Positions 16,350-25,578 of a DNA stretch of 40,976 nucleotides are shown here, piece by piece. The DNA is taken from the NCBI GenBank assembly GCA_027625145.1, contig JAQBXK010000017.1:1-40976 (forward strand). Direction: 5' to 3'. Position 1 is the first letter of the stretch; the number at the start of each line of letters is the position of its first letter. Source of the stretch: Pseudomonadota bacterium (GTDB lineage: Bacteria; Pseudomonadota; Alphaproteobacteria; Puniceispirillales; Marisalimonadaceae). Position numbers and translations under genes: made by a program. Below the pieces are notes generated by a model that ran no database searches, was not told where the DNA came from, and saw only the letters and a list, made by a program, of their open reading frames with translations.

Positions 16350-17426
16350 TTGCTTGAATTTATTAATGTTTCGCATAGTTTTGATAATAGTATAATTCTT
16401 CGTAATTTTTCTATGAAACTAATTAAAGGTGAAGTGGTATCACTTCTAGGACCATCTGGATGTGGAAAAACTACTTTATTAAGACTGGCTAGTGGCATTG
16501 AAAAAATTCAAAATGGTGAAATCAAATTAAATAATGAAATTGTTTCATCTTCAAAAGTTCACGTTAAACCTGAAAAAAGAAGAGTAGGATATGTCTTTCA
16601 AGATTCTGCACTTTTCCCACATTTAACAATTCTAGAAAATATATTTTTTGGATTGAGTAAATCTAAAATAGTTGAACAAACGAATAAGGTTAAAACTTTA
16701 ATGGATGAAATTGATATTTCAAATTTAAAAGACTTTTTCCCTCATCAATTATCAGGAGGACAACAACAACAAGTATCTCTTGTCAGATCAATAGCATCTA
16801 ATCCGCAATTAATTTTATTAGACGAGCCTTATTCTAATTTAGATTCAAGGTTAAGAGAAAAAATAAGAGATCAAATGCTTCATATACTAAGAGAATACAA
16901 TATATCTGCATTATTAGTTACTCATGATCCCGAAGAAGCTATGTTTATGTCTGATAAAATAGGAGTGTTAAATAATGGTTTTGTTGAGCAATTTGGAAGT
17001 CCTATAGATCTGTATCTAAGGCCTAAAACAGCTTTCGTGGCTGAATTTTTTGGAGAAATAAATATTTTTGAAGGTTTTGTTGAAAATGGATCTGTACAAA
17101 CTATTTTAGGTTCTTTTAATTGTTCCAAGAATTTAAATAATTCGAAAGTAAAAATTGTTATTAGGAATGAAGCAATTAAACTTTACTCTGAAGACAAAAA
17201 AATGCAAAAAAACCCTAATAAAGATAATCTTATTATCTCTCCAAATATTGGAACTGTTATGGAAACCAGATTATTAGCAGGATCTTCTCTTATTCATTTA
17301 TCTATGAATGTAAATGAAATGAATTTTCATTTACATGCGAGAATTCCGGGTCTTAATTTTTACAAAGTTAATGAAAAAGTTAAAGTTATTACAGATGTAA
17401 AACAAATTTTTGTTTTTAAACAATAA
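16350..17426 (+). CDS. Orphan ABC transporter ATP-binding protein (iron/polyamine type)
   Basis: Cytoplasmic ATPase of an importer in the FbpC/PotA/MalK-like class. The 358 residues contain Walker A GPSGCGKTT (34-42), a Q-loop glutamine (84), the signature LSGGQQQQVSLVR (134-146), Walker B LILLDEP with the D-loop, and the switch His192 (VTHDPEEAM). The last 110 residues look like a TOBE-type regulatory domain. The closest general resemblance is to Fe3+ transport ATPases. No permease or binding-protein gene is adjacent, so the substrate is unassigned. It starts at TTG 16350 without a clear Shine-Dalgarno and interrupts the usual scpB-tatA adjacency. Confidence 0.85.
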   Translation: MLEFINVSHSFDNSIILRNFSMKLIKGEVVSLLGPSGCGKTTLLRLASGIEKIQNGEIKLNNEIVSSSKVHVKPEKRRVGYVFQDSALFPHLTILENIFFGLSKSKIVEQTNKVKTLMDEIDISNLKDFFPHQLSGGQQQQVSLVRSIASNPQLILLDEPYSNLDSRLREKIRDQMLHILREYNISALLVTHDPEEAMFMSDKIGVLNNGFVEQFGSPIDLYLRPKTAFVAEFFGEINIFEGFVENGSVQTILGSFNCSKNLNNSKVKIVIRNEAIKLYSEDKKMQKNPNKDNLIISPNIGTVMETRLLAGSSLIHLSMNVNEMNFHLHARIPGLNFYKVNEKVKVITDVKQIFVFKQ

Positions 17427-17456
17427 AAATATTTATAAAATAAAAAAATTAAATGT

Positions 17457-17472
17457 TACATTTACTAATGTA
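17457..17472. repeat. 6-bp inverted repeat upstream of tatA
   Basis: TACATT (17457-17462) and AATGTA (17467-17472) flank a 4-base loop, 42 bases upstream of tatA. The only perfect AGGAGG seen in this window as a ribosome-binding site follows at 17502-17507. It could be an operator near a tat promoter; the evidence is only its symmetry. Confidence 0.25.
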
Positions 17473-17514
17473 TAGTTTATAAAGTTATTTATTCTTGTTT
17501 TAGGAGGTTATTTT

Positions 17515-17775
17515 ATGGGTGCTTTTAGTATATGGCATTGGGTTATTGTTTTAGTAGTTGTTCTTATTCTTTTTGGAGGTAAAGGTAAATTATCTGGTAT
17601 TATGGGTGATTTTGGAAAAGGTTTAAAGAATTTTAAAGATCAGGTCAAATCTAATAAAAAAACTGAAGAAACAGAATTAATTAATGAAGTTCCTGAGAAG
17701 AATGCTAAACCTAATAAAAAGAAAACTAGTGCAAAGTCTTCTCCAAAAAAGAAAACGACTAAGAATAAATCTTAA
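17515..17775 (+). CDS. tatA: Sec-independent protein translocase TatA
   Basis: Pore-forming subunit of the twin-arginine translocase in the inner membrane. The 86 residues have a short N-terminal transmembrane helix (about 6-21), the FG-containing hinge [22 protein letters not shown] and an amphipathic helix, then a Lys-rich tail. A perfect AGGAGG lies 7 bases before the ATG, stronger than neighbouring genes, in line with TatA being needed in excess over TatB and TatC. tatB and tatC follow. Confidence 0.95.
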   Translation: MGAFSIWHWVIVLVVVLILFGGKGKLSGIMGDFGKGLKNFKDQVKSNKKTEETELINEVPEKNAKPNKKKTSAKSSPKKKTTKNKS

Positions 17776-17816
17776 TTTTTATATGTAATTCTTATATTTT
17801 AAATAGGAACCTTTAA

Positions 17817-18164
17817 ATGCTTGATATTGGTTGGCAAGAATTCATATTAGTAGCTTTTGTTTTGCTAATTGTAGTTGGCCCAAAAGATTTGCCAAAAGTG
17901 TTAAGGACGATTACTTCATTTATTAGAAAATTAAAGTCTATGGCTTCTGATTTTCATAGAGGAGTTGATGATTTAGCTAATGAATCAGAAATATCAAATC
18001 TAAGAAATCAGGTATCAACCTTAACTGATAATAAGTTAATTAGTTCTGAAATGGATGAATTTAAAGATCTGCAAAATCCTGATAAATTAGATGTTAAATC
18101 TTTGAAAGAGGATATTAATAATATAAAAAATATAAGTTTATCTAAAAATAATAAAGATACTTAA
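17817..18164 (+). CDS. tatB: Sec-independent protein translocase TatB
   Basis: Receptor-complex subunit of the Tat system. It begins LDIGWQEFILVAFVLLIVVGPKDLP, with the conserved glutamate (E8) and the GP hinge that distinguish TatB from TatA. The amphipathic helix and a charged C-terminal region complete 115 residues, somewhat short for a TatB. AGGAA precedes the ATG. It sits between tatA (41 bases) and tatC (23 bases). Confidence 0.93.
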   Translation: MLDIGWQEFILVAFVLLIVVGPKDLPKVLRTITSFIRKLKSMASDFHRGVDDLANESEISNLRNQVSTLTDNKLISSEMDEFKDLQNPDKLDVKSLKEDINNIKNISLSKNNKDT

Positions 18165-18187
18165 AAAGTTTAAAATTCGAGATTTTG

Positions 18188-18964
18188 ATGGCTAAAAATG
18201 AAAATAATGAACAACATATGACATTGTTAGATCATCTTATTGAACTTAGAAATAGGTTGTTAGTTTCTTTTATTGCTTTTTTAATATTATTTTTTTTATG
18301 TTTTATAAAATTTACTGATAATAATCAAAACCTTGCTGATATTGTATACATTTTTTTGCAAGCTCCTTTGGCTTCCCAAATTTTAGAAAAGGGAGGCAGA
18401 ATGATTTATACTGCTTTACATGAAGGTTTTTTTACTCAAGTAAAAGTAGCTTTCTTTATATCTATTTGTATTGCACTTCCATTTTTTTTGATTCAGATAT
18501 GGCGTTTTGTTGCTCCAGGACTATACCGAAATGAAAAAAAAGCATTTCTTCCATTTCTTTTAGCAACTCCTGTCTTATTTGTATTAGGAGCGTCTATGGT
18601 TTATTATTTAGTTATTCCATTAGCGTGGGACTTTTTTTTATCTTTTCAAGCTCCCGGTGTGGATGGTTCATTACCAATTGAATTAGAGCCTAGAATTTCT
18701 GAATATCTCGCTTTAATTATGAAACTTATTTTTGCTTTTGGATTATGTTTTGAATTGCCAGTAATTTTACTATTACTTGTTAAAGCAGGTATATTAACTT
18801 CTAATGATTTGGCAAATAAAAGAAAATATGCAATTTTGTCAGCTTTTATTGTTGCTGCAATTTTAACTCCTCCTGATGTTATTTCTCAAGTTTTATTAGC
18901 TTTGCCAATTATAGTTTTGTATGAAATATCAATATTATTATCAAAATTCATGAGTAAAAAGTAA
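18188..18964 (+). CDS. tatC: Sec-independent protein translocase TatC
   Basis: Polytopic core of the Tat receptor, which binds the twin-arginine signal. From ATG 18188 the protein is 258 residues with six predicted membrane helices. Conserved elements are the N-terminal MTLLDHLIELRNRLL, FWQ-like IQIWRFVAPGLYRNEKK in the first loop, FELP in the fourth helix region, and LTPPDVISQVLLALP near the C-terminus. A TTG three bases upstream is in frame but unnecessary. serS follows 18 bases later. Confidence 0.96.
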   Translation: MAKNENNEQHMTLLDHLIELRNRLLVSFIAFLILFFLCFIKFTDNNQNLADIVYIFLQAPLASQILEKGGRMIYTALHEGFFTQVKVAFFISICIALPFFLIQIWRFVAPGLYRNEKKAFLPFLLATPVLFVLGASMVYYLVIPLAWDFFLSFQAPGVDGSLPIELEPRISEYLALIMKLIFAFGLCFELPVILLLLVKAGILTSNDLANKRKYAILSAFIVAAILTPPDVISQVLLALPIIVLYEISILLSKFMSKK

Positions 18965-18982
18965 TTTTAAAAAGAGTTAAAA

Positions 18983-20269
18983 ATGCATAATATTAAGTTT
19001 ATAAGAGAGAACCCACAAGAATTTGATCAATTAATGTTTAGAAGAGGTTTAAAGTCAATATCTTTTAAAATAATTTCAATTGATACTTTAATTAGAAATG
19101 ATCAAACTCTAATTCAAAATATTCAAGAAAAAAGAAATATAGATTCTAAAAATATTGGTATGATGATTTCTCAAGGTAAGAATGCTTCTGAATTACAAAA
19201 AAATGTTTCAAGTCTTAAAATTCAATTAACAACATTAGATGAAAAAATTAAAAGTAATTTAGAAAAACTAAATTTAGTGATGAGTGAACTTCCAAACTTT
19301 CTTGATGAAGATGTTCCTGATGGTAATGATGAGAATGATAATTTATTAATAAAAGAATGGGGTGAAATTCCGGATTTTTCCTTCCTTCCTTTGGATCATG
19401 TTTCTATAGGAGAAAACCTTGGTCAAATGGATTTCAAAACTGGCGTTAAAATTTCAGGTTCGAGGTTTGTTCTTCTGAGAGGAACTCTTGCTCTTCTCGA
19501 ACGTGCTTTATCCTCTTATATGATTGATACTCACGTTAATAATTATAACTTTGAAGAAATTTCACCTCCACTTCTTGTTAGACAAGAAGCTTTGTTAGGC
19601 ACAGGGCAGCTTCCAAAATTTTCAGAAGATTTATTCTGTACAACTGACAATAGATGGTTAATTCCTACGGCTGAAGTTCCCTTAACAAACATTGTTAGTA
19701 ATGTAACATTAGAGAAAAAAGAATTACCATTAAGGTTTGTTGCAAATACACCATGCTTTAGATCTGAAGCTGGTGCAGCAGGTAGAGATACTCGAGGTAT
19801 GATAAGACAGCATCAGTTTTCTAAAGTTGAAATGGTTTCTATCACTAAACCTGAAAATTCTGCCGAAGAATTAAATAGATTAGTTAGTTGTGCTGAAAGT
19901 ATTCTTCAAAATCTTAAACTACCATATAGAATTATGAAACTATGTTCTGGAGATGTAGGTTTTTCTTCAAGAAAAACTTTTGATTTAGAAGTATGGCTCC
20001 CTGGCGAAAACAATGGAAAGGGAGCTTATAGAGAAATATCATCTTGTTCTAATTGTGGAGATTTTCAAGCTAGAAGAATGAATGCTAAATTTAAAGATAA
20101 AGAAACAAATAAAATTCATTTTCTTCATACATTAAATGGCTCAGGCTTAGCTATTGGAAGAACTATGATAGCTGTTTTAGAGAATTATCAACTAGAAGAT
20201 GGTTCCGTATTGATACCTGATGTTTTGATACCTTATATGAAAGGTCTTAAAAAAATTGAAATTTTGTAA
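18983..20269 (+). CDS. serS: Seryl-tRNA synthetase
   Basis: Class II synthetase, 428 residues. The N-terminal long coiled coil (about 30-105) that grips the tRNA-Ser variable arm is followed by the catalytic core with TAEVPLTN, motif 2 (FRSEAGAAGRDTRGMIRQHQF) and motif 3 (GSGLAIGRTMIAVLENYQ). Its TAA overlaps the surE ATG as TAATG, so the two are translationally linked. The tatC-serS-surE order is a conserved alphaproteobacterial feature. Confidence 0.97.
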   Translation: MHNIKFIRENPQEFDQLMFRRGLKSISFKIISIDTLIRNDQTLIQNIQEKRNIDSKNIGMMISQGKNASELQKNVSSLKIQLTTLDEKIKSNLEKLNLVMSELPNFLDEDVPDGNDENDNLLIKEWGEIPDFSFLPLDHVSIGENLGQMDFKTGVKISGSRFVLLRGTLALLERALSSYMIDTHVNNYNFEEISPPLLVRQEALLGTGQLPKFSEDLFCTTDNRWLIPTAEVPLTNIVSNVTLEKKELPLRFVANTPCFRSEAGAAGRDTRGMIRQHQFSKVEMVSITKPENSAEELNRLVSCAESILQNLKLPYRIMKLCSGDVGFSSRKTFDLEVWLPGENNGKGAYREISSCSNCGDFQARRMNAKFKDKETNKIHFLHTLNGSGLAIGRTMIAVLENYQLEDGSVLIPDVLIPYMKGLKKIEIL

Positions 20270-21039
20270 TGCTTACTAATATTAAAAAATTAGATAATAT
20301 ATTAATTACTAATGATGATGGTTTTGATTCGATTGGTATAAATTTATTAAAAAAAATTGCTATTAATTTTTCAGACAATGTTTTTGTTGTGGCACCTAAA
20401 GATAATCAATCTGCTAAAGGTCGATCTATAAGCCTTAATAAGAAAATTAAATTTAAAAAAAACAATGAATACGAATGGATTGTAGAGGGAACTCCAACAG
20501 ATTGTATTATTTTTGCTTTAAATCATATACTAAAAAATAATAAACCAGATCTTATTTTAAGCGGTATTAATGCAGGTGGAAATATTGGGGATGAAGTATC
20601 TTATTCTGGAACTGTTGCAGCATCTTGGGAAGGAGCTTTAAGGGGTATAAAGTCTATTGCTTTGAGTCAAGTAGCTGGAACAGACAGGCTTAAAAGCTAT
20701 GATTATGCAAAAAACTTTGGTTCACAAATCATAAATTATATAATTAATCTTGATGCTAATGAGAAAACAATGTTTTTTAATGTCAATTTTCCAAACTCTA
20801 TTAATTTTAATAGGAAAGATTTTTTATATACAAAATTATCTAATCAGAAACTTTCAGACGATATTTTTTTAGATAAAAATAATGAATATTTTGAAATTGG
20901 AAAAATGTTAATCAATAAAGATTTTAATCTTAATTCTGATTTACATGCTATAAAAAATAACAAAATTTCTATTACACCCTTAACTATAGATTTAACACAT
21001 TTTGATAATCTTAATTTTTTAATCAATAAAAATAAATAA
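20269..21039 (+). CDS. surE: 5'/3'-nucleotidase SurE
   Basis: Metal-dependent survival-protein phosphatase acting on nucleoside monophosphates. The N-terminal motif ILITNDDGFDSIGI carries the two metal-binding aspartates. VVAPKDNQSAKGRSIS and SGINAGGNIGDEVSYSGTVAA are the other family signatures. Length (256) is normal. It overlaps the serS stop by one base, and pcm starts 2 bases after its own stop. Confidence 0.95.
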   Translation: MLTNIKKLDNILITNDDGFDSIGINLLKKIAINFSDNVFVVAPKDNQSAKGRSISLNKKIKFKKNNEYEWIVEGTPTDCIIFALNHILKNNKPDLILSGINAGGNIGDEVSYSGTVAASWEGALRGIKSIALSQVAGTDRLKSYDYAKNFGSQIINYIINLDANEKTMFFNVNFPNSINFNRKDFLYTKLSNQKLSDDIFLDKNNEYFEIGKMLINKDFNLNSDLHAIKNNKISITPLTIDLTHFDNLNFLINKNK

Positions 21040-21041
21040 AA

Positions 21042-21686
21042 ATGCTATTAGAAAATCACATTCAAAAAGCTAATTTAATAATGGATCTCAGATCTATGGG
21101 AATTTCATGTAATAAAGTTTTGTCTGCTATAGAGGAAACTCCTAGAGAATTTTTTTTACCTTCTAATTTCCATTCTTACGCATATCAAAATAATCCTTTA
21201 CCAATAGGTTTTGAGCAAACCATAAGTCAGCCTTATATCGTTGCTTTAATGACTCAAGCGTTATCACTAAAAGGTAATGAAATTATTCTTGAAATTGGAA
21301 CTGGTTCTGGTTATCAAACATCAATCTTATCAATGCTTTCCCGAAGAGTTTACTCAATTGAAAGATTGAAACCTTTATTGGTAAATGCGCAACTTTGTTT
21401 TAAAAAATTAAAGTTAACAAACATTATATCTGAAGTCGGAGATGGTTTCTTGGGTTGGCCAAAACTAGCCCCTTTTGATCATATAATTATTACATGTGCG
21501 ATTGAAAACCTAGACTATAGAATATTAAATCAAATTAGAGTTAATGGAACATGCATAGCTCCAGTAGGACCGCCTGATAAAGAACAAAGACTTAAGAAAA
21601 TAACTATAAAGAACAATAGAAAAGATGATATATGGGAAGATCTAGGTAAAGTTAGCTTTGTTCCTTTAATAACTAATTATGATTGA
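21042..21686 (+). CDS. pcm: Protein-L-isoaspartate O-methyltransferase
   Basis: Repairs isoaspartyl residues in aged proteins with S-adenosylmethionine. The 214 residues show the N-terminal TPREFFLP, the substrate loop FEQTISQPYIVALMTQAL, and SAM-binding motif I ILEIGTGSGYQTSILS. The partnership with surE upstream and a NlpD-like gene downstream is the same order as surE-pcm-nlpD of enterobacteria. Confidence 0.95.
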   Translation: MLLENHIQKANLIMDLRSMGISCNKVLSAIEETPREFFLPSNFHSYAYQNNPLPIGFEQTISQPYIVALMTQALSLKGNEIILEIGTGSGYQTSILSMLSRRVYSIERLKPLLVNAQLCFKKLKLTNIISEVGDGFLGWPKLAPFDHIIITCAIENLDYRILNQIRVNGTCIAPVGPPDKEQRLKKITIKNNRKDDIWEDLGKVSFVPLITNYD

Positions 21687-21724
21687 ATTTATGTTATTTT
21701 TAAGTAAGAATATAATAAACTTTA

Positions 21725-22621
21725 TTGGTAATAATCTTGTATAAAATAATATTCATATTGATGTTTTTAATTTTAGGGGGCTGTTTTAAAAATCCTTTAA
21801 TTAAGGAGTACTCAACTATTATCCATGAAAAAAGTTTAAATAAAAAAAAATATGATATTCCTATGAATGGAATGATCTTTGTTAAAGAAAATCAAACTAT
21901 TTATTCTATAGCAAATGAATATAATGTTACACCCAATGATATTATAAATGATAATAATTTAATAAGACCTTATAAATTAAAAAACAAACAAATTTTATTT
22001 TTAAGAAATGATAATATTTATATTATAAAAGAGAATGATACATTAAATAGTTTATCAATTCAATTTGCTGTTAATAAATCTGACATTGTAACTGTAAACA
22101 AATTAAGAAAACCTTTTAAGTTGATTGCTGGGAATAAAATTAAAATTCCAAGGAAAAAAAATTATTCAATAATTGATGAAATTTTAAAGAAAAATGATCA
22201 TATAAGCCTTAAATCAAATAATAAAACTGTTTTTCTGCAATCAAATAGACCGAGTGGTACGCCTAAATTTATTTGGCCTGTTAAAGGCGAAGTAACTAAA
22301 AATTTTGGTACTTTTGGACTTGGTCTTCACTATGATGGCATTGATATTAGAACGAAAAGTACAATTCCTATTTATGCATCTTTAAGTGGAAAAGTTGTAT
22401 TTGTTGGATCTCAAATTCAAAAGTTTGGAAACTTAGTTTTGTTAAAACATTCAAATGGTTGGTTAACTGCATATTCCAACGTTGGAAACTTTAACGTAAA
22501 AGAAGGAGATGTTATATTAAAAGGTCATATTATAGCATATAGCTCTGAGAACAATAAAAGTTTTCATTTCCAAATTAGATACAAAAGAAATCCAGTTGAT
22601 CCATTAAAGTACTTAGATTAA
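21725..22621 (+). CDS. nlpD: NlpD-like LysM lipoprotein with degenerate LytM (M23) domain
   Basis: Predicted outer-membrane lipoprotein: a short hydrophobic leader ends in LILGGC, with Cys20 as the lipid site. Two LysM repeats follow (FVKENQTIYSIANEYNVTP and YIIKENDTLNSLSIQFAVN), then a C-terminal LytM domain (about 180-298) with RYKRNPVDPLKYL as in NlpD. The zinc-ligand histidine of HxGxD is Tyr203 (HYDGID), and the YAH catalytic histidine is Asn252; Asp207 and His281 remain. This pattern suggests a non-enzymatic activator of cell-wall amidases. The start is uncertain: TTG 21725 or TTG 21737, neither with a strong Shine-Dalgarno. It abuts the convergent DUF815 gene with no gap. Confidence 0.85.
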   Translation: MVIILYKIIFILMFLILGGCFKNPLIKEYSTIIHEKSLNKKKYDIPMNGMIFVKENQTIYSIANEYNVTPNDIINDNNLIRPYKLKNKQILFLRNDNIYIIKENDTLNSLSIQFAVNKSDIVTVNKLRKPFKLIAGNKIKIPRKKNYSIIDEILKKNDHISLKSNNKTVFLQSNRPSGTPKFIWPVKGEVTKNFGTFGLGLHYDGIDIRTKSTIPIYASLSGKVVFVGSQIQKFGNLVLLKHSNGWLTAYSNVGNFNVKEGDVILKGHIIAYSSENNKSFHFQIRYKRNPVDPLKYLD

Positions 22622-23485
22622 TTAAATAATTTGGGTTTTAGTTTTCCCTGCAATATCTTGAATAAACTGCCATGCAACCCTTCCTGAACGAGCACCTCTT
22701 GTTATAGACCATTCTAAAGCTTCAGCTTTTAATTTTTGTTTTTGAATAGGAATTTTATATTCATTAACATATGCAAGAACTATTTCTAAATAAATATCCT
22801 GAGATATATTATGAAAACCAATCCAAAGACCAAATCTATCAGATAATGAAACTTTTTCTTCAACAGATTCTGATGGATTTATAGCTGTTGATTTTTCATT
22901 CTCCATCATATCTCTTGGCATTAAATGACGTCTGTTAGATGTTGCATAAAAAATTACATTATTAGGCTTTCCTTCAATCCCACCATCTAATGCAGCCTTA
23001 AGGCTTTTATAGTTATTCTCTCCTGCATCAAAAGACAAATCATCACATAATAATATAAATTTGTACTTTGGATATTTAGATAATAAATACAATAATTCAG
23101 GCAAATCACCAATATCTTCTCTATGAATTTCGACTAACTTAAGACATTTAGAACTTGTTTCCTTAAGCACTTCAGCATGAACAGATTTAACCAAAGAAGA
23201 CTTTCCTGTACCTCTGGCTCCCCATAATAAAGCGTTGTTTGCAGGTAAATTATTTGAGAAATTATAAGTGTTTTCTAAAAGTATTTTTTTTTGTGGCATA
23301 ATGCCTTGAAGTAAATCAATAGGAATTCTATTAATATTATTAATGGGTCTAATCAAACCTGTTTTAGAATCATATATAAATCCGTCACCTTCATCTAAGT
23401 TATTTATTTTTTTTTCTGAAGGAGCTAATCTATCTAAAGCATCAGCTATTCTTATAAGAATGTCATTTGTGCTTTTATTATTCAT
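22622..23485 (-). CDS. DUF815-family AAA ATPase
   Basis: P-loop ATPase of the DUF815 family, common in Alphaproteobacteria but of unestablished function. The 287 residues contain Walker A WGARGTGKSS (88-97), Walker B FILLCDDLSFD (143-153), a sensor-like NNVIFYATSNRRHLMP, and the arginine-containing end SDRFGLWIGF. No membrane segment or signal. It is divergent from yajC across a 125-base region, and its stop directly adjoins the nlpD stop. Cytoplasmic ATPase is certain from the motifs; a cellular role cannot be given. Confidence 0.88.
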   Translation of the reverse strand: MNNKSTNDILIRIADALDRLAPSEKKINNLDEGDGFIYDSKTGLIRPINNINRIPIDLLQGIMPQKKILLENTYNFSNNLPANNALLWGARGTGKSSLVKSVHAEVLKETSSKCLKLVEIHREDIGDLPELLYLLSKYPKYKFILLCDDLSFDAGENNYKSLKAALDGGIEGKPNNVIFYATSNRRHLMPRDMMENEKSTAINPSESVEEKVSLSDRFGLWIGFHNISQDIYLEIVLAYVNEYKIPIQKQKLKAEALEWSITRGARSGRVAWQFIQDIAGKTKTQII

Positions 23486-23548
23486 GATAATAAACCTAAT
23501 AATTAGTAAAATTTGTAATATATATAATAAATAAAATTTATCTATGGT

Positions 23549-23574
23549 GTTTATAACTTTTTTTTTATATAAAC
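23549..23574. repeat. Operator-like inverted repeat between the DUF815 gene and yajC
   Basis: GTTTATA (23549-23555) and TATAAAC (23568-23574) are perfect 7-bp arms separated by 12 bases, mostly T. It lies in the divergent promoter region, 36 bases before the yajC start. It could be a regulator site or a coincidence of AT-rich sequence. Confidence 0.3.
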
Positions 23575-23610
23575 TAAAAATATATTTTTAATTTATTCTT
23601 GGAGAATTTT

Positions 23611-23970
23611 ATGATTTCAGATGCATTCGCTCAATCGGCAGCTGGTGGGGCTGGTGGATTTTCCATTCAAAGTCTTTTGCCTTTTGTTTTAATTTTCATT
23701 ATTTTTTATTTTCTTCTTATAAGACCTCAACAAAAAAGAGTTAAACAACACAAACTTTTGGTTGAAAATCTCAAACGTGGAAATAAAGTTTTAACAGCTG
23801 GTGGTATTTTTGGAGTAATATCTAAAGCTATAGAAGGTTCGGAAACTGTTAGTGTAGAGATATCTTCTGGTGTTATTGTTGATATTGCTAGGCAGATGAT
23901 ATCTGAAGTCAGAGGTGATGAAAAGCTCAAAAAAGTAGTTGAAAAAACAAAGCCTAAATCAAAAAAATAA
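23611..23970 (+). CDS. yajC: Preprotein translocase subunit YajC
   Basis: Small inner-membrane partner of SecDF. I choose ATG 23611, six bases after GGAG (23601-23604); the in-frame TTG at 23599 overlaps that site. The 120-codon frame gives one transmembrane helix (LLPFVLIFIIFYFLLI) followed by the hallmark RPQQKRVKQHK and GNKVLTAGGIFGVI. The N-terminus is a short Gly/Ala-rich periplasmic segment. secD follows after 35 bases. Confidence 0.94.
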   Translation: MISDAFAQSAAGGAGGFSIQSLLPFVLIFIIFYFLLIRPQQKRVKQHKLLVENLKRGNKVLTAGGIFGVISKAIEGSETVSVEISSGVIVDIARQMISEVRGDEKLKKVVEKTKPKSKK

Positions 23971-24005
23971 TTTAACTAATTATATTCAACTCTTAGCGTT
24001 TTTAT

Positions 24006-25568
24006 ATGAAAAAAATATCTAAAATTAAATTACTATTAGTTTTTATTATCGTAGTAATAGGTTTTGTTTATGCCTTACCTAATTTTATATCTAAATTAAG
24101 TAACTCTGATGCACCCAATTTTTTGCCAGGAAAAACTATCAATCTTGGGTTAGATTTAAAAGGTGGTTCTTATCTTTTACTTAAGGCTGATATGGATGTT
24201 GTTTTTATAGAAAAATTAGAAAATCTAATGAGTGATTTGAGAGTTTCTTTTAGAAAAAATAAAATTGCTTATAATAATTTAAAAATTTTTGATAATAGAA
24301 TTGTATTTAAAAAGAGAAATTTAGATGCAGATAAAGTTATAAGAGAGCTTGTACTTAAAACAAATAAAAATTTATTGATAACGAAAGAAAACAACTTATT
24401 TCAGATTGAATTTTCAAAAGCAGAAAAAGATAAAATTGTTAAATCTACTATGGCTCAAGCCATAGAAATTGTTAGAAGAAGAATAGATGAAACGGGAACT
24501 AATGAACCTTCCATTCAGCAACAAGGTGTTGACCGTATAATAGTTCAATTACCTGGATTGAAAGATCCAGGCCGAATTAAAAAGTTATTAGGTAAAACCG
24601 CTAAATTAACATTCCAACTGGCTCATCCTTCTATTGTTTCTGAAGAATTACAAGCTGGAGATAATCCTCCACCTGGTTATGCCTTATTAATGGATGATAA
24701 AATATCTGATCGTTTTTACATGATAAATAAAAAAGTAATGGTTTCAGGTGAAATGTTACAAGATGCAAGCACTAGTTTTGATAGGAATAATAGTCCATCA
24801 GTTTCTTTTCAATTGTCTCCTTTAGGTGGAAAAAAATTTGGAAGAGTTACAGGAAAAAATATTGGAAGAGAATTTGCTATAGTATTAGATGGTAAAGTTG
24901 TTAGTGCTCCCACAATACAATCTCAAATTTTTTCTAATGGTCAAATTACCGGTAATTTCACGTTAGAAGAAACTAATGATTTAGCCTTAGTATTAAGATC
25001 AGGTGCTTTGCCTGTGCCTATGACAATTTTAGAAGAACGTTCTGTGGGTCCTGGTTTGGGAAGCGATTCAATATCTTCAGGTAAAATGGCAAGTATTCTT
25101 GGTATAGTAGCAGTTATGATTTTTATGTTTATTTCATATGGAAGTTTTGGTATTTTTGCTAACATTGCATTGTTTTGTAATATAATCTTTATTGTTGCTC
25201 TTTTAAGTCTTTTTCAAGCTACCCTTACTCTTCCTGGTATTGCCGGCGTTGTTTTGACTATGGGAATGGCTGTCGATGCAAATGTATTGATTTTTGAACG
25301 TATTAAAGAAGAGTTTAAGTCAGGTAGAAAAATATTTGATGCGATTGAATCAGGATTTGAAAGAGCTGTATCAACAATTATTGATGCTAATTTGACTACA
25401 TTATTTGCTGCTATTGCATTGTTTTCTTTTGGCAGTGGCCCTGTAAAAGGTTTTTCTGTTACATTGATGATTGGGATTTTAACTTCAATGTTTACTGCTA
25501 TAATTATAACTAAATATCTTGTTTTGTTTTATGTGAAGAAAAAAGATATTAAAAAAATCTTTTATTAA
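24006..25568 (+). CDS. secD: Protein translocase subunit SecD
   Basis: Inner-membrane accessory protein that uses the proton gradient to pull preproteins out of SecYEG. The 520 residues have an N-terminal helix, LGLDLKGGSYLLLKAD, a large periplasmic domain with VRRRIDETGTNEPSIQQQG and VQLPGLKDPGRIKKLLG, and five C-terminal helices including GMAVDANVLIFERIKEE. Length is normal for Alphaproteobacteria, shorter than the enterobacterial protein. secF starts 10 bases after the stop. Confidence 0.97.
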   Translation: MKKISKIKLLLVFIIVVIGFVYALPNFISKLSNSDAPNFLPGKTINLGLDLKGGSYLLLKADMDVVFIEKLENLMSDLRVSFRKNKIAYNNLKIFDNRIVFKKRNLDADKVIRELVLKTNKNLLITKENNLFQIEFSKAEKDKIVKSTMAQAIEIVRRRIDETGTNEPSIQQQGVDRIIVQLPGLKDPGRIKKLLGKTAKLTFQLAHPSIVSEELQAGDNPPPGYALLMDDKISDRFYMINKKVMVSGEMLQDASTSFDRNNSPSVSFQLSPLGGKKFGRVTGKNIGREFAIVLDGKVVSAPTIQSQIFSNGQITGNFTLEETNDLALVLRSGALPVPMTILEERSVGPGLGSDSISSGKMASILGIVAVMIFMFISYGSFGIFANIALFCNIIFIVALLSLFQATLTLPGIAGVVLTMGMAVDANVLIFERIKEEFKSGRKIFDAIESGFERAVSTIIDANLTTLFAAIALFSFGSGPVKGFSVTLMIGILTSMFTAIIITKYLVLFYVKKKDIKKIFY

Positions 25569-25578
25569 GGTTGTTAAA

